In this document: positions 36,411 through 48,814 of the stretch, piece after piece
Numbering within the stretch: position 1 is the stretch's first letter
How the letters are laid out: each line of letters begins with the position of its first letter
Source: a bacterium BMS3Abin14
GTDB lineage: Bacteria > BMS3Abin14
Direction of reading: 5' to 3'
DNA length: 64,000 bases
NCBI GenBank assembly: GCA_002897695.1
Contig: BDTG01000043.1
Location: forward strand, 112,054-176,053
Notes under the pieces: model-generated
What the model was told of the DNA's origin: nothing
The model's database searches: none
Seen by the model: the letters and a program-made list of their open reading frames with translations, nothing else
Position numbers and translations under genes: made by a program

Positions 36411-36480
36411 GGTTCCTGGTTCCTAAGGTTAGGTACCAAGCACTACCAGGCACCAGGTTCCAGGCACTGGGTTCCACGGG
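36411..36480. repeat. Word-like low-complexity intergenic repeat, copy 2
   Basis: Between hisC and pheA. Words such as GGTTCCTAAGGTTAGGTACC, CCAGGCACCAGGTTCCAGG and CACTGGGTTCC recur with small changes. It interrupts an otherwise tightly packed operon. Confidence 0.65.
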
Positions 36481-37314
36481 TCATTCATCTTCAACCTTTC
36501 CTTTAGGATAAGATCCCAACACCTTCATAAACATACACATTTTGTCAAGGCTTCGTAAAGCATCACGCACCGCCGGATCATCCTTGTGTCCCTCGAGATC
36601 GATGAAAAAAACATAGTCCCATGCCTTCTTTTTTGAGGGTCGCGACTCGATTTTCGTCAGGTTGATCCCCGTTTCGCCGAAAGGTTTGAGGATCTCATAG
36701 AGGGCCCCGACCTTGTCCTTGATGGAGAAAACCAGCGAGGTCTTATCGTTCCCGGATGGCGCAGCCGGATGGGTGGAAAACACAAGGAACCGCGTGAGGT
36801 TCTCTTCCCAGTCGCCTATATTCTCCACAAGGGTTGGAATTTCGTAAAGCTGCGATGCCATCGCACCGGCCACAGCAGCAGTCCCATCCCTGGAAAGACA
36901 GAGGGACGCCGCCTCAGCGGTGCTCCTGGTGTCTATAAATGCCGAGCCCCTGAGGTTTTCATGCAGCCAGCGCCGGCATTGGGCAAATGCCTGCGGATGG
37001 GAGTAGACCGTGAGAATTTCCCGAAGATCGTTTTCCCGTGACAGGAGCATCAGACGGACGGGCAATATGACCTCGCCGGTGATGACAAGTGTGGAGTCCA
37101 CAAGAAGATCCATGGTGGAGGTAACCACACCCTCATTGGAGTTCTCAACAGGCACCACTCCCCGATGGGCTTCGCCCACCTGGACCGCAGTAAAGACGTC
37201 GTCGATAGTCTCTGCGGGGATATATCCTGCTCCCTCGCCGAACGCACGCCACGCCGCCTGGTGTGTAAAAGTGGCCTGAGGGCCCAGATAGGAAATATTC
37301 AGATGCGAAGCCAT
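36481..37314 (-). CDS. pheA: Prephenate dehydratase
   Basis: Makes phenylpyruvate from prephenate. 277 residues: YLGPQATFTHQAA start, GVVPVENSNEGVVTSTMDLL, SRDGTAAVAGAMASQLY, and the dehydratase TRF motif as NLTRFLVFS; then a C-terminal ACT domain (TSLVFSIKDKVGALYEIL, ESRPSKKKAWDYVFFIDLEG) for Phe feedback. No N-terminal chorismate mutase, unlike many P-proteins, so a separate mutase must exist outside the window. Starts 3 bases after accA. Confidence 0.95.
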   Translation of the reverse strand: MASHLNISYLGPQATFTHQAAWRAFGEGAGYIPAETIDDVFTAVQVGEAHRGVVPVENSNEGVVTSTMDLLVDSTLVITGEVILPVRLMLLSRENDLREILTVYSHPQAFAQCRRWLHENLRGSAFIDTRSTAEAASLCLSRDGTAAVAGAMASQLYEIPTLVENIGDWEENLTRFLVFSTHPAAPSGNDKTSLVFSIKDKVGALYEILKPFGETGINLTKIESRPSKKKAWDYVFFIDLEGHKDDPAVRDALRSLDKMCMFMKVLGSYPKGKVEDE

Positions 37315-37317
37315 TGG

Positions 37318-38280
37318 CTATGACTCTCTGTAGACCCCGATTTTGCGGAACCTGGCCCAACGATCCTCAACCAGCTCAGCGGGTCCCAGTTCAGAAAGTT
37401 CATCAAGGTGCCTTTTAATGTAGCCTCCGAGTACGTCTGCCGCAGCGGCGTAATTCCTGTGAGCGCCGCCCAGGGGTTCGGACACAATTTCATCGATTAT
37501 CCCGTTGGAGAGACTGTCCTGGGCAGTGAGCTTCATGGCTTCGGCGGCATCTTTGGAAAAAGCCTGGTTCTTCCAGAGAATGGCGGCGCAGCCCTCCGGT
37601 GAGATAACTGAATAGGTGCTGTTCTCCATCATGAGAACCCTGTTGGCCACAGCTAACGCGAGCGCGCCTCCACTTCCTCCTTCACCCGTTATCACGGTAA
37701 TGATCGGAACGGTAAGATCGGACATCTCTATGAGATTCCGGGCGATGGCCTCAGCCTGGCCTCTTTCCTCTGCCTGGATGCCCGGGAATGCCCCCGGGGT
37801 GTCCACAAGGGTCAGGATGGGAATCCTGAAACGCTCAGCCATCTTCATCAGGCGCAGGGCCTTTCGGTATCCCTCCGGGTGGGACATGCCGAAGTTTCGC
37901 ATGACCTTCTGCTTGGTGTTTCTTCCCTTTTGATGCCCGATTACCATCAGGGGTTTTTCAAAAAAACGGCCAATTCCGCCAACGATGGATGGGTCGTCAC
38001 CAAAAACACGATCTCCATGCAGTTCGATAAAATTTTTAGTTAATAATTCAATGAAATCGAGGGTGTAAGGCCTCATCGGGTGCCTGGCAAGGAGAGTTCG
38101 CTGCCACCTGTCCAGCTTTTTATAGAGTTCGCTCCTTAGCTTGTCCAGTTTCTTTTCGAGCCTCTGGACATCGTCGGTCAGATCAAGTCCGGACTCCCCC
38201 GTTTCCATGTGGCGAAGTTCCTCGATGCGTTTTTCCATCTCCACGATCGGCTTTTCAAAATCCAGATAGAATTCAACCAT
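37318..38280 (-). CDS. accA: Acetyl-CoA carboxylase carboxyltransferase subunit alpha
   Basis: Transfers carboxyl from carboxybiotin to acetyl-CoA with AccD; first step of fatty acid synthesis. 320 residues with the N-terminal YLDFEKPIVEMEKRIEEL helices, HPMRPYTLDFIELL, GHQKGRNTKQKVMRNFGM, and the GEGGSGGALALAVANRVLMMEN oxyanion region. ATG at 38280 with AGGA upstream. Follows dnaE, the usual dnaE-accA pairing. Confidence 0.97.
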   Translation of the reverse strand: MVEFYLDFEKPIVEMEKRIEELRHMETGESGLDLTDDVQRLEKKLDKLRSELYKKLDRWQRTLLARHPMRPYTLDFIELLTKNFIELHGDRVFGDDPSIVGGIGRFFEKPLMVIGHQKGRNTKQKVMRNFGMSHPEGYRKALRLMKMAERFRIPILTLVDTPGAFPGIQAEERGQAEAIARNLIEMSDLTVPIITVITGEGGSGGALALAVANRVLMMENSTYSVISPEGCAAILWKNQAFSKDAAEAMKLTAQDSLSNGIIDEIVSEPLGGAHRNYAAAADVLGGYIKRHLDELSELGPAELVEDRWARFRKIGVYRES

Positions 38281-38302
38281 GGTCTTTCCTTTCAATCCCG
38301 TT

Positions 38303-41300
38303 TCACTCGAATGTCACTGTTCCACTTCCGAGAAGTTCTTCCACCTCTCGAACCATCCGATCCGATGAACCCACACGGAGGGAATCCTCGGCGCTTATGA
38401 CTGCCTCGCCCTTGGTCGGGATGGCCAGTTTCAGCTTGAGTTTGCATTGTCCGGAATGCCTGGTGAGAACGGCTTTCAGCGAGGATAAGTCCTCACGGGT
38501 AAGTCCCAGGGTAGTCAGGTTGATCTGGACGACCCGCGTCACCTTTTCTCTGTAGTCCTCAAGAAGGCTCATCTTCTGAACCATTATCTTGGGTTTTTCC
38601 CCGTCTGAATCGGTGACTCCTTCAACCAGCATCGGTTTATCGGATGCGATGATGGACGAATATTTCTTGAAAACATCCGAAAATATCACCAGTTCAGCGC
38701 TGCCGTGAAGGTCCTCGAGGGTCAGGAACGCCATTCTATCACCTTTTTTAGTGTTGATCTCCTTGATGCTCTGTTTGACTCCCGCGACCCTTACCTCCTG
38801 ACCATCGCCCAGTTCACCGAGTTTGCCAAGGTCAGATGTAACATACCGTTCGAGCTCCCGGGTATATTTTTCAAGGGGGTGTCCGGAAATGTAGAACCCC
38901 AGACTCTCCTTTTCAAAGGTAAGCCTGAGATGTTCGGTCCATGGTTCGACATCCGGCAGGGACAGCCCATCGTCGATCCCTTTCGCCCCGCCGAACATGT
39001 TGATCTGCCCATTAATCCTGTCTCTCTGCTCCTTTTGACCTCTCTCAAGCGCCTGATCGAGGCCCGCGATGTTACGGGCCCTGTGGCCTGAAAACCCATC
39101 AAAAGCCCCGGACTTGATCAGGCTTTCAATCACTCTTCTGTTAACTTTGCGAAGATCGACACGGCCGCAAAAATCCTCAAGAGAAAAAAACTCTCCAGCC
39201 TGGTCCCTTTGCCCCAGAATCTCCTCCAGAGCGGCTACCCCCACGTTTTTGACGGCGCCCAGCCCGAACCGAATCCCGTCTTCGGTAACGGTAAACGGGA
39301 TCTCCGATTCATTGATATCAGGAGGGAGAAGGATGATCCCCATCTCCTTGCAGACACCGATATGCTGAGTCACCTTATCCGTGTTGTCCATCTCACTTGT
39401 GAGGAGTGCGGCCATGAACTCCATTGGGTAATGAGCCTTGACATAGGCCGTACGGAAGGAGATGAGGGCATAGGCTGCACTGTGCGACTTGTTGAATCCA
39501 TATCCGGCAAAATATTCCATGGTATCGAATATCCTGTTTGCCTTGACGGACGAGATACCCTCTTTTTTGCATCCTTCCTGAAAACGGGTCCTCTGCTGCT
39601 CCATCTCCTCATGTTTTTTCTTGCCCATGGCGCGCCTCAGGATATCGGCTTCGCCAAGGGAATATCCGGCCAGAGCGCTGGCGATCTGCATCACCTGCTC
39701 CTGATAAACTATAACGCCGTAAGTTTCCTCAAGAATCTCCTTCAACCCGGGCACTTCGTAGGTTATGGACTGCCGTCCTCTTTTTCGGTTGATGAAATCG
39801 GTGACCATCCCGCTTCCCAGAGGCCCGGGACGGTAAAGAGCAACCAGGGCAACAAGATCCTCGAAGGTCCCTGGCTTCATCTTGTTAAGGAGGTCCTTCA
39901 TCCCGGAGCTTTCGAGCTGAAACACCCCATCCGTATTGGCCGATGACAAAAGCTCATAGGTCAGGGGGTCCTCAAGGCTCAGATCTTCGAAGGCCAGAGT
40001 GGAACTGCCCTCGCGTTCGAGCCTGCGATTGAGAAGCTTCAGTGCGTGGTCAAGGAGAGTAAGGGTCCTGAGGCCGAGGAAATCGAACTTGACCAATCCA
40101 ATTTCCTCCAGATTCTTCATGGTAAACTGGGTAATCGCCTCGCCCTTCGTTCCCCTGTATAGCGGAACGTGCTCATCCAGCCTGTCCTGACTGATGACAA
40201 CGCCTGCCGCGTGGGTGGATGCATGGCGATGAAGCCCCTCTATCTTCTGGGCCAGCTCAAGCAGGTCGGCGATTTTCTTGTCCTTCTTCATGATTTCACG
40301 GAGCTGGGGCTCCTGTTCGATTGCCTGGCTGATAGTAATTTTGAGGATATCCGGGATCATCTTGGCAATCCGGTCGACCTCGGCGTAGCTGATGTCCAGC
40401 GCCCTCCCAACGTCCCGGATGGCCCCCCTTGCCGCCATGGTGCCGAAGGTGATAATCTGTGCTACCCTGTCCTCTCCGTATTTCTCGGTAACGTACCGTA
40501 TGACCTCGTCCCGCCGGTCCATGCAGAAATCGACATCAATATCCGGCATACTGACCCGCTCGGGGTTAAGAAACCTCTCGAAGAGAAGGCCGTAACGCAG
40601 CGGATCTATGTCGGTAATACCAAGTGAATATGCAACAAGGGAACCGGCTGCCGACCCGCGGCCCGGTCCCACAGGCACACCTTTTTCTTTTGCGAATCTG
40701 ATAAAATCCCAGACGATAAGGAAATATCCGGAAAAACCCATGGCGGAAATGGTTTCGATTTCCTTCCCGAGTCTCGTCTGATAGCGTTCAAGGATTGCCT
40801 CCTTCTCCTCAGCCGGGGCCATGTCCAGAATACTCTCCATGCGCCGCTCAAAACCTGACCTGACGGTATCGGCGAGAAAGGACTGGGGGGTCCGGTCCTC
40901 GGGCACCGGGAATAGCGGCATCTGGATCTTGTGCAGAGGAATCTCAAGGTTGCACCGTTCCGCCACTTCAAGGGTGTTGGCGAGGGCCTCAGGAAGGTCT
41001 CGATAGAGGACACCCATCTCGTCAGCGGATTTCAGATACAGTTCGTGGGCATCCATGCGCATCCTGTCCTCTGCATTGACAGTCTTTCCCGTCTGGATGC
41101 AGAGGAGAACATCGTGCATGCGCCGGTCCTCTTTCTGGAGATAATGAATATCGTTGGTGGCTACCATGGATATCCCAAGATCCGCTGAAATTCTTGCCAG
41201 CCCCTCGTTGGCCCGAGCCTGCTCCTCGAGCCCGTTCCGCATTATCTCCAGATAATAGGCGTCACCGAATACATCCCGGTACCATGCGGCGGTTTCCACG

Positions 41301-41773
41301 GCTTCCTTCTCCCTGCCCATGACGATGCGCCTGGCAACCTCCCCCTTGAGGCATGCGGAGAGTGCGATAAGGCCCTCACTGTGTTCGCTGAGTATCTCCC
41401 TGTCAATGCGGGGTTTATAGTAAAACCCCTCTCTGAAGCCTGAGGAGGACAGCTTGAGAAGGTTGTGGTATCCGACCAGGTTTCGGGCCAGAAGTACGAC
41501 GTGATAATAGTTATCGCCGTCGGCGGCCGGTTTCTTGTCCATTCTGCTGCCAGGCGCCACATAGAATTCACTGCCGATAATGGGTTTTATTCCTGCGGCC
41601 AATGCGCTCTGGTAAAAGTCGATAACACCGAACATCCCTCCGTGGTCCGTGATGGCCAGGGCGGGAAAGCGCATTTTTGCCGCAAGCTTCGTCAGGTCAG
41701 AAACCCGGCAGGCGCCGTCCAGAAGACTGAAGGAGGTGTGAACGTGAAGGTGTACGAAATCAACCCGTTTCAT
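38303..41773 (-). CDS. dnaE: DNA polymerase III subunit alpha
   Basis: Replicative polymerase of 1156 residues. N-terminal PHP domain (FVHLHVHTSFSLLDGACR), palm with catalytic PDIDVDFCMDRRDEVIRYV, VGPGRGSAAGSLVAYSLG, finger region with GYGFNKSHSAAYALISFRTA, HhH and OB domains at the C-terminus (MAFLTLEDLHGSAELVIFSD). DnaE1 type rather than PolC. Begins 12 bases after guaA. Confidence 0.98.
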   Translation of the reverse strand: MKRVDFVHLHVHTSFSLLDGACRVSDLTKLAAKMRFPALAITDHGGMFGVIDFYQSALAAGIKPIIGSEFYVAPGSRMDKKPAADGDNYYHVVLLARNLVGYHNLLKLSSSGFREGFYYKPRIDREILSEHSEGLIALSACLKGEVARRIVMGREKEAVETAAWYRDVFGDAYYLEIMRNGLEEQARANEGLARISADLGISMVATNDIHYLQKEDRRMHDVLLCIQTGKTVNAEDRMRMDAHELYLKSADEMGVLYRDLPEALANTLEVAERCNLEIPLHKIQMPLFPVPEDRTPQSFLADTVRSGFERRMESILDMAPAEEKEAILERYQTRLGKEIETISAMGFSGYFLIVWDFIRFAKEKGVPVGPGRGSAAGSLVAYSLGITDIDPLRYGLLFERFLNPERVSMPDIDVDFCMDRRDEVIRYVTEKYGEDRVAQIITFGTMAARGAIRDVGRALDISYAEVDRIAKMIPDILKITISQAIEQEPQLREIMKKDKKIADLLELAQKIEGLHRHASTHAAGVVISQDRLDEHVPLYRGTKGEAITQFTMKNLEEIGLVKFDFLGLRTLTLLDHALKLLNRRLEREGSSTLAFEDLSLEDPLTYELLSSANTDGVFQLESSGMKDLLNKMKPGTFEDLVALVALYRPGPLGSGMVTDFINRKRGRQSITYEVPGLKEILEETYGVIVYQEQVMQIASALAGYSLGEADILRRAMGKKKHEEMEQQRTRFQEGCKKEGISSVKANRIFDTMEYFAGYGFNKSHSAAYALISFRTAYVKAHYPMEFMAALLTSEMDNTDKVTQHIGVCKEMGIILLPPDINESEIPFTVTEDGIRFGLGAVKNVGVAALEEILGQRDQAGEFFSLEDFCGRVDLRKVNRRVIESLIKSGAFDGFSGHRARNIAGLDQALERGQKEQRDRINGQINMFGGAKGIDDGLSLPDVEPWTEHLRLTFEKESLGFYISGHPLEKYTRELERYVTSDLGKLGELGDGQEVRVAGVKQSIKEINTKKGDRMAFLTLEDLHGSAELVIFSDVFKKYSSIIASDKPMLVEGVTDSDGEKPKIMVQKMSLLEDYREKVTRVVQINLTTLGLTREDLSSLKAVLTRHSGQCKLKLKLAIPTKGEAVISAEDSLRVGSSDRMVREVEELLGSGTVTFE

Positions 41774-41785
41774 GATTACCGCCGA

Positions 41786-43351
41786 TTATTCCCACTCAAT
41801 GGTGGCGGGAGGTTTGGAACTTATGTCGTAGACTACCCGGTTCACCCCCCGGACCTCGTTAATGATCCTGTTGGAAATCCGGCCCAGGAGATCGTAGGGA
41901 AGGTGCACCCAGTCCGCTGTCATGCCGTCAAGGCTGGAAACTGCCCTTACGGCGAGAACGTTCTCATAGGTTCTCTCATCACCCATTACGCCAACCGTTT
42001 TGATTGGAAGGAGAACGGCGAGAGTCTGCCAGATGGAATCGTGCAGGCCTGAAACGAGGATCTCCTCCCTGACGACAGCGTCTGCCTCCCTGAGGATGAA
42101 CAACCGCTCCTCGGTAACCTCGCCGACAATCCTGATCGCCAGACCTGGACCCGGGAATGGGTGCCTTTTGAGGATCACATCAGGAACCTCAAGCTCCCTC
42201 CCGACCTCACGCACCTCATCCTTGAAAAGCTCACGGAGGGGTTCGATCAACTTGAGGTTCATCACATCAGGGAGCCCGCCGACATTGTGATGGCTTTTGA
42301 TGGTGGCCGAAGGCCCCTTGAATGAAACGCTTTCGATGACATCAGGATACAGGGTCCCCTGGGCCAGGTATTGTACGTTTCCGATCTTCGCGGCTTCCGT
42401 CTCAAAAAGTTGGATAAACTCGTTCCCGATGATCTTTCGTTTTTTCTCTGGATCATTAACACCGGAAAGTTTCTCCAGAAAGTGTTGTCCGGCATTGAGA
42501 ACAACGAGGGGGATGTGAAGATGATCTGAGAAAACCGACCGGACCCCCTCGACCTCATCCTTCCGAAGAAGGCCGTTATCAACAAAAACGCAGGTCAGCC
42601 GGTTGCCGATGGCCCTGTGAACCAGGACAGCCACAACAGAGGAATCCACCCCCCCGGAAAGGGCGCAGAGAACCCTTCCATGTTCTCCCACCTCCCTTTT
42701 AATCTGATCCACAGTACTTTCGATGTAGGAATGGGCGGTCCACAGGGGCCGAAGACCGCAGATCCGGAACAAAAAATTCTCAAGTATATCTTTCCCCCGG
42801 GGGGTGTGAACGACTTCAGGATGAAACTGGACCGCAAAGATTCTGGAACTTTGGTGTTTCATGGCGGCCACGGGGGAATTTTCAGTGTGTGCGATGGGTA
42901 GGAAACCCGGGGGAGCCGACTCGATCCTGTCACCGTGACTCATCCAGACCTTGATACGATTATCGGCGTCAGTCTTAAAACCCGCGAACAGGTCCCCGCT
43001 GTCATCAACCCGGAGCTGAGCGGGGCCATATTCGCGATTATGGGACTTACCGACCTTTCCACCCAGGAGGTGTGTGATGAGCTGCATGCCGTAGCAGATT
43101 CCCAGGAACGGGACATCCAGGTCGAACAGCTCCACGGGAACCAGGGGGGCGCCATCGTCCAGAACGCTGGAAGGTCCACCGGAGAGAATAATGCCCCCTG
43201 GCTCGAAGTCCCGGATCCTCTCCATACCGGCAGTACACGGCAGGATCTCACAATAGACCTTAAGTTCACGGACCCTTCGCGCGATAAGCTGGGTGGTCTG
43301 GCTTCCGAAATCGAGGATCAGTATTTTTTCTTCGTGCAGGTCCATATTCAT
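41786..43351 (-). CDS. guaA: GMP synthase (glutamine-hydrolysing)
   Basis: Converts XMP to GMP. 521 residues: class I amidotransferase with [15 protein letters not shown] nucleophile Cys and [13 protein letters not shown], then the ATP-pyrophosphatase P-loop [17 protein letters not shown] and C-terminal dimerisation domain ending in [10 protein letters not shown]. Two in-frame ATG at 43351 and 43345; spacing to GGGTGA slightly favours the second. Downstream of guaB. Confidence 0.98.
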   Translation of the reverse strand: MNMDLHEEKILILDFGSQTTQLIARRVRELKVYCEILPCTAGMERIRDFEPGGIILSGGPSSVLDDGAPLVPVELFDLDVPFLGICYGMQLITHLLGGKVGKSHNREYGPAQLRVDDSGDLFAGFKTDADNRIKVWMSHGDRIESAPPGFLPIAHTENSPVAAMKHQSSRIFAVQFHPEVVHTPRGKDILENFLFRICGLRPLWTAHSYIESTVDQIKREVGEHGRVLCALSGGVDSSVVAVLVHRAIGNRLTCVFVDNGLLRKDEVEGVRSVFSDHLHIPLVVLNAGQHFLEKLSGVNDPEKKRKIIGNEFIQLFETEAAKIGNVQYLAQGTLYPDVIESVSFKGPSATIKSHHNVGGLPDVMNLKLIEPLRELFKDEVREVGRELEVPDVILKRHPFPGPGLAIRIVGEVTEERLFILREADAVVREEILVSGLHDSIWQTLAVLLPIKTVGVMGDERTYENVLAVRAVSSLDGMTADWVHLPYDLLGRISNRIINEVRGVNRVVYDISSKPPATIEWE

Positions 43352-43369
43352 TCACCCGGCAGTGTTTGA

Positions 43370-43595
43370 GTCCAGAGGGCGCAGGGATAATCCAATGTCC
43401 CAAGTCCAACGCCCAAGGATAGCAAGGCTCTGGGCGCGATGACTTCGCTTTTTTCTGTGTCTTTTTTCCCGTTGGACGTTGGACCTTGGACCTTGGGCAT
43501 CACCTCTATACTTCGACACTTCGTTACTTCGATACCCCCATACCCCAGTACTGCTCTTCCCTATCGCCCCTTGCCTATAGCCCATGGCCTATTGC
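43370..43595. repeat. Word-like low-complexity intergenic repeat, copy 3
   Basis: The spacer between guaB and guaA contains near-repeats: CCAATGTCCCAAGTCCAACG, GTTGGACGTTGGACCTTGGA, CTTCGACACTTCG then TTACTTCGATACC, and TTGCCTATAGCCCATGGCC. CTTCGACACTTCG is shared with the element at 57093. Confidence 0.7.
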
Positions 43596-45404
<1,809 letters not shown>

Positions 45405-46112
45405 TCAGATCCCCAGATAGGCCTCCCGAATCTTATCCGATTTTTTTATCTCTTCGGGGGATCCCTCGGCTTTTATGACACCCTCGTGCATGATGTAGAC
45501 GTAGTCCGCGGTGTCAAGGGACGCAGCGGCATTCTGCTCCACAAGAAGGATGGTAAGGCCCACCTCATTCTTGAGCTTCTCGATGGCCTCGAACATTTCC
45601 TGCACCAGTTTTGGGGCAAGGCCCTGGCTCGGCTCGTCGAGCATTATCATCCTGGGGTGGGTCATGAGGGCACGCCCGACGGTAACCATCTGCTGCTGCC
45701 CTCCGGAAAGGGAGCCTGCCTTCTGCTCTCCCCTCTCCTGGAGGATGGGGAAGATGGAGTACACAAGTTCCAGGGTTTCACTCTTGTGGCTCTGGGCCTC
45801 TTTACGATATGCCCCCATAATCAGGTTTTCGTAAACGGTCATATCTGTGAAGAGGTGTTTGCCTTCCGGGACCAGGGTCAAGCCAAGGTCGACCTTCTTG
45901 TGAGGAGGCGTGTTTGTAACGTCATGCCCATCAAAATGGATTTTGCCGGCCCGGACATTCACATCCCCGAAAATGGTCCAGAGAAGGGTGGATTTGCCGG
46001 CGCCATTGGGACCGAGAAGGGATGTGATAGTCCCTTTTTTCACCTCGAGATCAGGCCCCCACAGAACCTGCATGGAGCCGTAACCGGACTCCAGCTTTTC
46101 GACCTTAAGCAT
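45405..46112 (-). CDS. livF: Branched-chain amino acid ABC transporter ATP-binding protein LivF
   Basis: ATPase of 235 residues. Walker A LLGPNGAGKSTLLWTIFG, signature SLSGGQQQMVTVGRALMTHP, Walker B MIMLDEPSQGLAP. Start set at ATG 46112 with GGAGGG upstream; the frame opens 8 codons earlier inside livG. Overlaps the end of livG. Confidence 0.95.
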   Translation of the reverse strand: MLKVEKLESGYGSMQVLWGPDLEVKKGTITSLLGPNGAGKSTLLWTIFGDVNVRAGKIHFDGHDVTNTPPHKKVDLGLTLVPEGKHLFTDMTVYENLIMGAYRKEAQSHKSETLELVYSIFPILQERGEQKAGSLSGGQQQMVTVGRALMTHPRMIMLDEPSQGLAPKLVQEMFEAIEKLKNEVGLTILLVEQNAAASLDTADYVYIMHEGVIKAEGSPEEIKKSDKIREAYLGI

Positions 46113-46854
46113 CGGCGCCCTCCGGTGGGTGGCCAAGGTAGACCTCGATGACCCTGGGGTCGCTCAGGGCTTCCCTTGTCGGTTCGTCAACGAGTTTTGC
46201 GCCCTGGTGCATTACCAGGACCCTTTCGGCCAGACCGGCCACTGCACGCATGATATGCTCCACCATGGCAATAATGGAGATGTTCTCTGTTTCCCGGATC
46301 ATCTTGATAAAAGAGACCATCTCATCAATATCTTTCGAGTTCATCCCGGCCATGGATTCGTCCATAAGCAGCAGTTTCGGCTTCATGGCAAGTGCCCGGG
46401 CGATCTCCACCAGTTTCTTCTCTGTGGGTGTGAGGCCTCCCGCCGGCTTGTCACGGTGGGCCTTTAAACCAATGAGGTCGATGTAGCGATCCGCCATTTC
46501 CATGGCTTTGTCTGCGTTAATTTCCCTGCCGCCTGCGCCAAACATTGCCCCGATTGCGATATTTTCCTGAACGGTAGCTGAGGAAAAGGGCCTGGGGATC
46601 TGGAACGTCCTGCCGATTCCGAGGTGGGCTCTCCTGTAGGCCGGAAATGCGGTGACATCCAGGCCATCAAAAATTATGTGCCCTTCATCTACAGGGAACA
46701 TGCCATTGATGAGATTAAACAGCGTGGTCTTCCCTGCACCGTTTGGCCCCACCAGGGCCATCATTTCGCCCTTCCGGATTTCCAGACTGACATCGTCCAC
46801 AGCGACGAGGCCGCCGAAGCGCTTGGTGACGTTCTTAAGTTCAAGCAGCGGCAT
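46105..46854 (-). CDS. livG: Branched-chain amino acid ABC transporter ATP-binding protein LivG
   Basis: ATPase of 249 residues. Walker A LVGPNGAGKTTLFNLINGMF, a LivG-type LTPTEKKLVEIARALAMKP signature variant (LSGGQ replaced by LTPTE, as occurs in some LivG), Walker B LLLMDESMAGMN (Ser for Pro). C-terminal LGHPPEGADA. Overlaps livF by 8 bases, follows livM after 8 bases. Confidence 0.93.
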   Translation of the reverse strand: MPLLELKNVTKRFGGLVAVDDVSLEIRKGEMMALVGPNGAGKTTLFNLINGMFPVDEGHIIFDGLDVTAFPAYRRAHLGIGRTFQIPRPFSSATVQENIAIGAMFGAGGREINADKAMEMADRYIDLIGLKAHRDKPAGGLTPTEKKLVEIARALAMKPKLLLMDESMAGMNSKDIDEMVSFIKMIRETENISIIAMVEHIMRAVAGLAERVLVMHQGAKLVDEPTREALSDPRVIEVYLGHPPEGADA

Positions 46855-46862
46855 TATTCACC

Positions 46863-47858
46863 TCAAATGATAAACTTTTCCAGCGGCGTTCCCGCAAGCT
46901 TCCGTTTGACAACCCCCACAGTTCCCTCCGGGAAAAGAACAATAATAAGAAGGATTAGAGGAGCAAAAATGAGGAGCTGGAAACCGGGCATTGCAATAGC
47001 CAGATAATATTTGGAAAGCCCGTATATCAGCCCCCCGATTATAGGGCCCAGCAATGTGCCCGCCCCCCCCAGCATGACAATAATTATCGCCTCCACCGTG
47101 TAGTGGATCTCGAAAACATCCTCTGGATACACGTAGCTCAGCTTCACGGCCCATGCGGTGGCGCCGAGCAATCCGGCGAGAACAGCGCTGGTCATGAACG
47201 CGGTAATCTTGTACTTGGTCACGTTGACCCCCATAGCCTTCGCAGCGTCCTCATCCTCCCTGACCGCGGTAAGCGCGTATCCGACCTTGTTCCTGAGATA
47301 GATAATGGTCATGACAGCAGCCATGGCGGCCACACCGAAGACCATAATGTCAACCCAGAAGGTGGAAATGGCGCTGGCGGTCTGTTTGCCGAAGGCTGCT
47401 TTCATGTTTCTGGTAAAGATAATGCCATCCGCCCCATTCCAGATCCTGGCCCCCTCGATAAGGTATCGAAAGCCCTCGTTCACGCCTATGGTTGCGATAG
47501 CGAAGTATGCGCCCCTGAGCCGGAGGGCGACGGCGCCAACCGCCAGAGATAAAATTGCGGAAAAAAGGACTGCCATCAACAACCCGAGGATGATCAGGCC
47601 AAAACCGAGCCCCTTGTCGTAAAAGTTTTGAATGGTCACCGCCATTCCATAGGTTCCCACCCCGAGAAAAGCGACATATCCGAAATCTACATATCCGGTC
47701 ATCCCCATGAAAAGGTTGAAGGCCTGCCCCAGAGCGCAGTAGAAGGCAAGCTGGGAGATCAGCTGCCAATGCCCGGGCGAGAGCAGGCCGACAATCAGGA
47801 GAACGGCATAGCCAAGGAGAACGGGAAGAATGGGGAGATATTTACGAGCCCTATGCAT
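46863..47858 (-). CDS. livM: Branched-chain amino acid ABC transporter permease LivM
   Basis: Inner-membrane permease of 331 residues, about ten helices. Contains GQAFNLFMGMTGYVDFGYVAFLGVGTYG and the EAA-like loop GRAVREDEDAAKAMGVNVTKYK type (here LTAVREDEDAAKAMGVNVTK), both LivM hallmarks. Overlaps livH by 8 bases. Confidence 0.95.
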   Translation of the reverse strand: MHRARKYLPILPVLLGYAVLLIVGLLSPGHWQLISQLAFYCALGQAFNLFMGMTGYVDFGYVAFLGVGTYGMAVTIQNFYDKGLGFGLIILGLLMAVLFSAILSLAVGAVALRLRGAYFAIATIGVNEGFRYLIEGARIWNGADGIIFTRNMKAAFGKQTASAISTFWVDIMVFGVAAMAAVMTIIYLRNKVGYALTAVREDEDAAKAMGVNVTKYKITAFMTSAVLAGLLGATAWAVKLSYVYPEDVFEIHYTVEAIIIVMLGGAGTLLGPIIGGLIYGLSKYYLAIAMPGFQLLIFAPLILLIIVLFPEGTVGVVKRKLAGTPLEKFII

Positions 47859-48744
47859 TTTTCCGCCCGAACAGGCCTGTTGGTTTGATCAGAAGAATGA
47901 CCAGGAGGACCACAAAGGATAAGAACCGTGTCATGGCAAACGGTTCGAGCCAGGGAATGCTCGCGAAGAGCGTATATGAACCGTTTTCCACCAGACCGAA
48001 TATGAGCCCGCCGAAAAATGCCCCGTACGGGGAAGACAGGCCGCCCAGGACCGCGATAACAAAGGCCTTGAGGGTATAGCTCCCGCCCATGTACGGATTG
48101 ATGCCAACAGGAATGAACATGGTTAGAAGAGCGCCGCTCATGACGGTGATCCCGATACCGAGAGAGAAACTCAGGGTATACTGCCAGGCCACGTTGACCC
48201 CGCACACCATCGCTCCGCGATCATCTTCCACCACGCTTCTCATGGCTGTGCCGGCCCGGGTCTTATTGAACCAGAGATAAAGAAGAATGGCGACAATGAT
48301 ACTACCGGCGAAAGCGAGGATCTTGGAATAGGGCAGGACGGTAAAACCGACATCCAACTTTCCCAGCGTCCAACTGAAGCCCCTGGACTCGGAGGTGAAG
48401 ATCTGTTTGACAACTTCCTCCAGGATCACCCCGAAGGAAAAGGTCGCGAGCAGCGTGGACAGTTCCGGCGCCTTCAACAGCTTGTTGATCGTGGTGATGT
48501 AGATGACAAATCCGAGAAGCAGCCCCACCAGAAAGGCAACAAAGACGGAGAAAATAGGAGATATGCCAAATGAGCTGAAGAGGATCAGCGCGGTATAGGC
48601 GCCGACCATGATAAAGGCGCCGTGTCCGACATTGACCACCTTCAGAACTCCGAAGATAAGGCTCAGGCCCATGGTGGCCACCCCATATACTGCGCCTAGA
48701 ACCAGTCCCTGGAGGAGGTTGCCTGCGAGCTGTTCCAAAATCAC
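47851..48744 (-). CDS. livH: Branched-chain amino acid ABC transporter permease LivH
   Basis: Inner-membrane permease of 297 residues, about eight helices: LVLGAVYGVATMGLSLIFGVLKVVNVGHG at the N-terminus and AMRSVVEDDRGAMVCGVNV loop. Start is GTG 48744 behind GGTGGGAA. A terminator-like hairpin lies between it and livK. Confidence 0.95.
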   Translation of the reverse strand: MILEQLAGNLLQGLVLGAVYGVATMGLSLIFGVLKVVNVGHGAFIMVGAYTALILFSSFGISPIFSVFVAFLVGLLLGFVIYITTINKLLKAPELSTLLATFSFGVILEEVVKQIFTSESRGFSWTLGKLDVGFTVLPYSKILAFAGSIIVAILLYLWFNKTRAGTAMRSVVEDDRGAMVCGVNVAWQYTLSFSLGIGITVMSGALLTMFIPVGINPYMGGSYTLKAFVIAVLGGLSSPYGAFFGGLIFGLVENGSYTLFASIPWLEPFAMTRFLSFVVLLVILLIKPTGLFGRKNA

Positions 48745-48814
48745 TTGAGTATTCCCACCCTTTCTTGCCTCAGGAATCCATTGTGCGAATATTAATAGGC
48801 TCAGTCACAGAAAA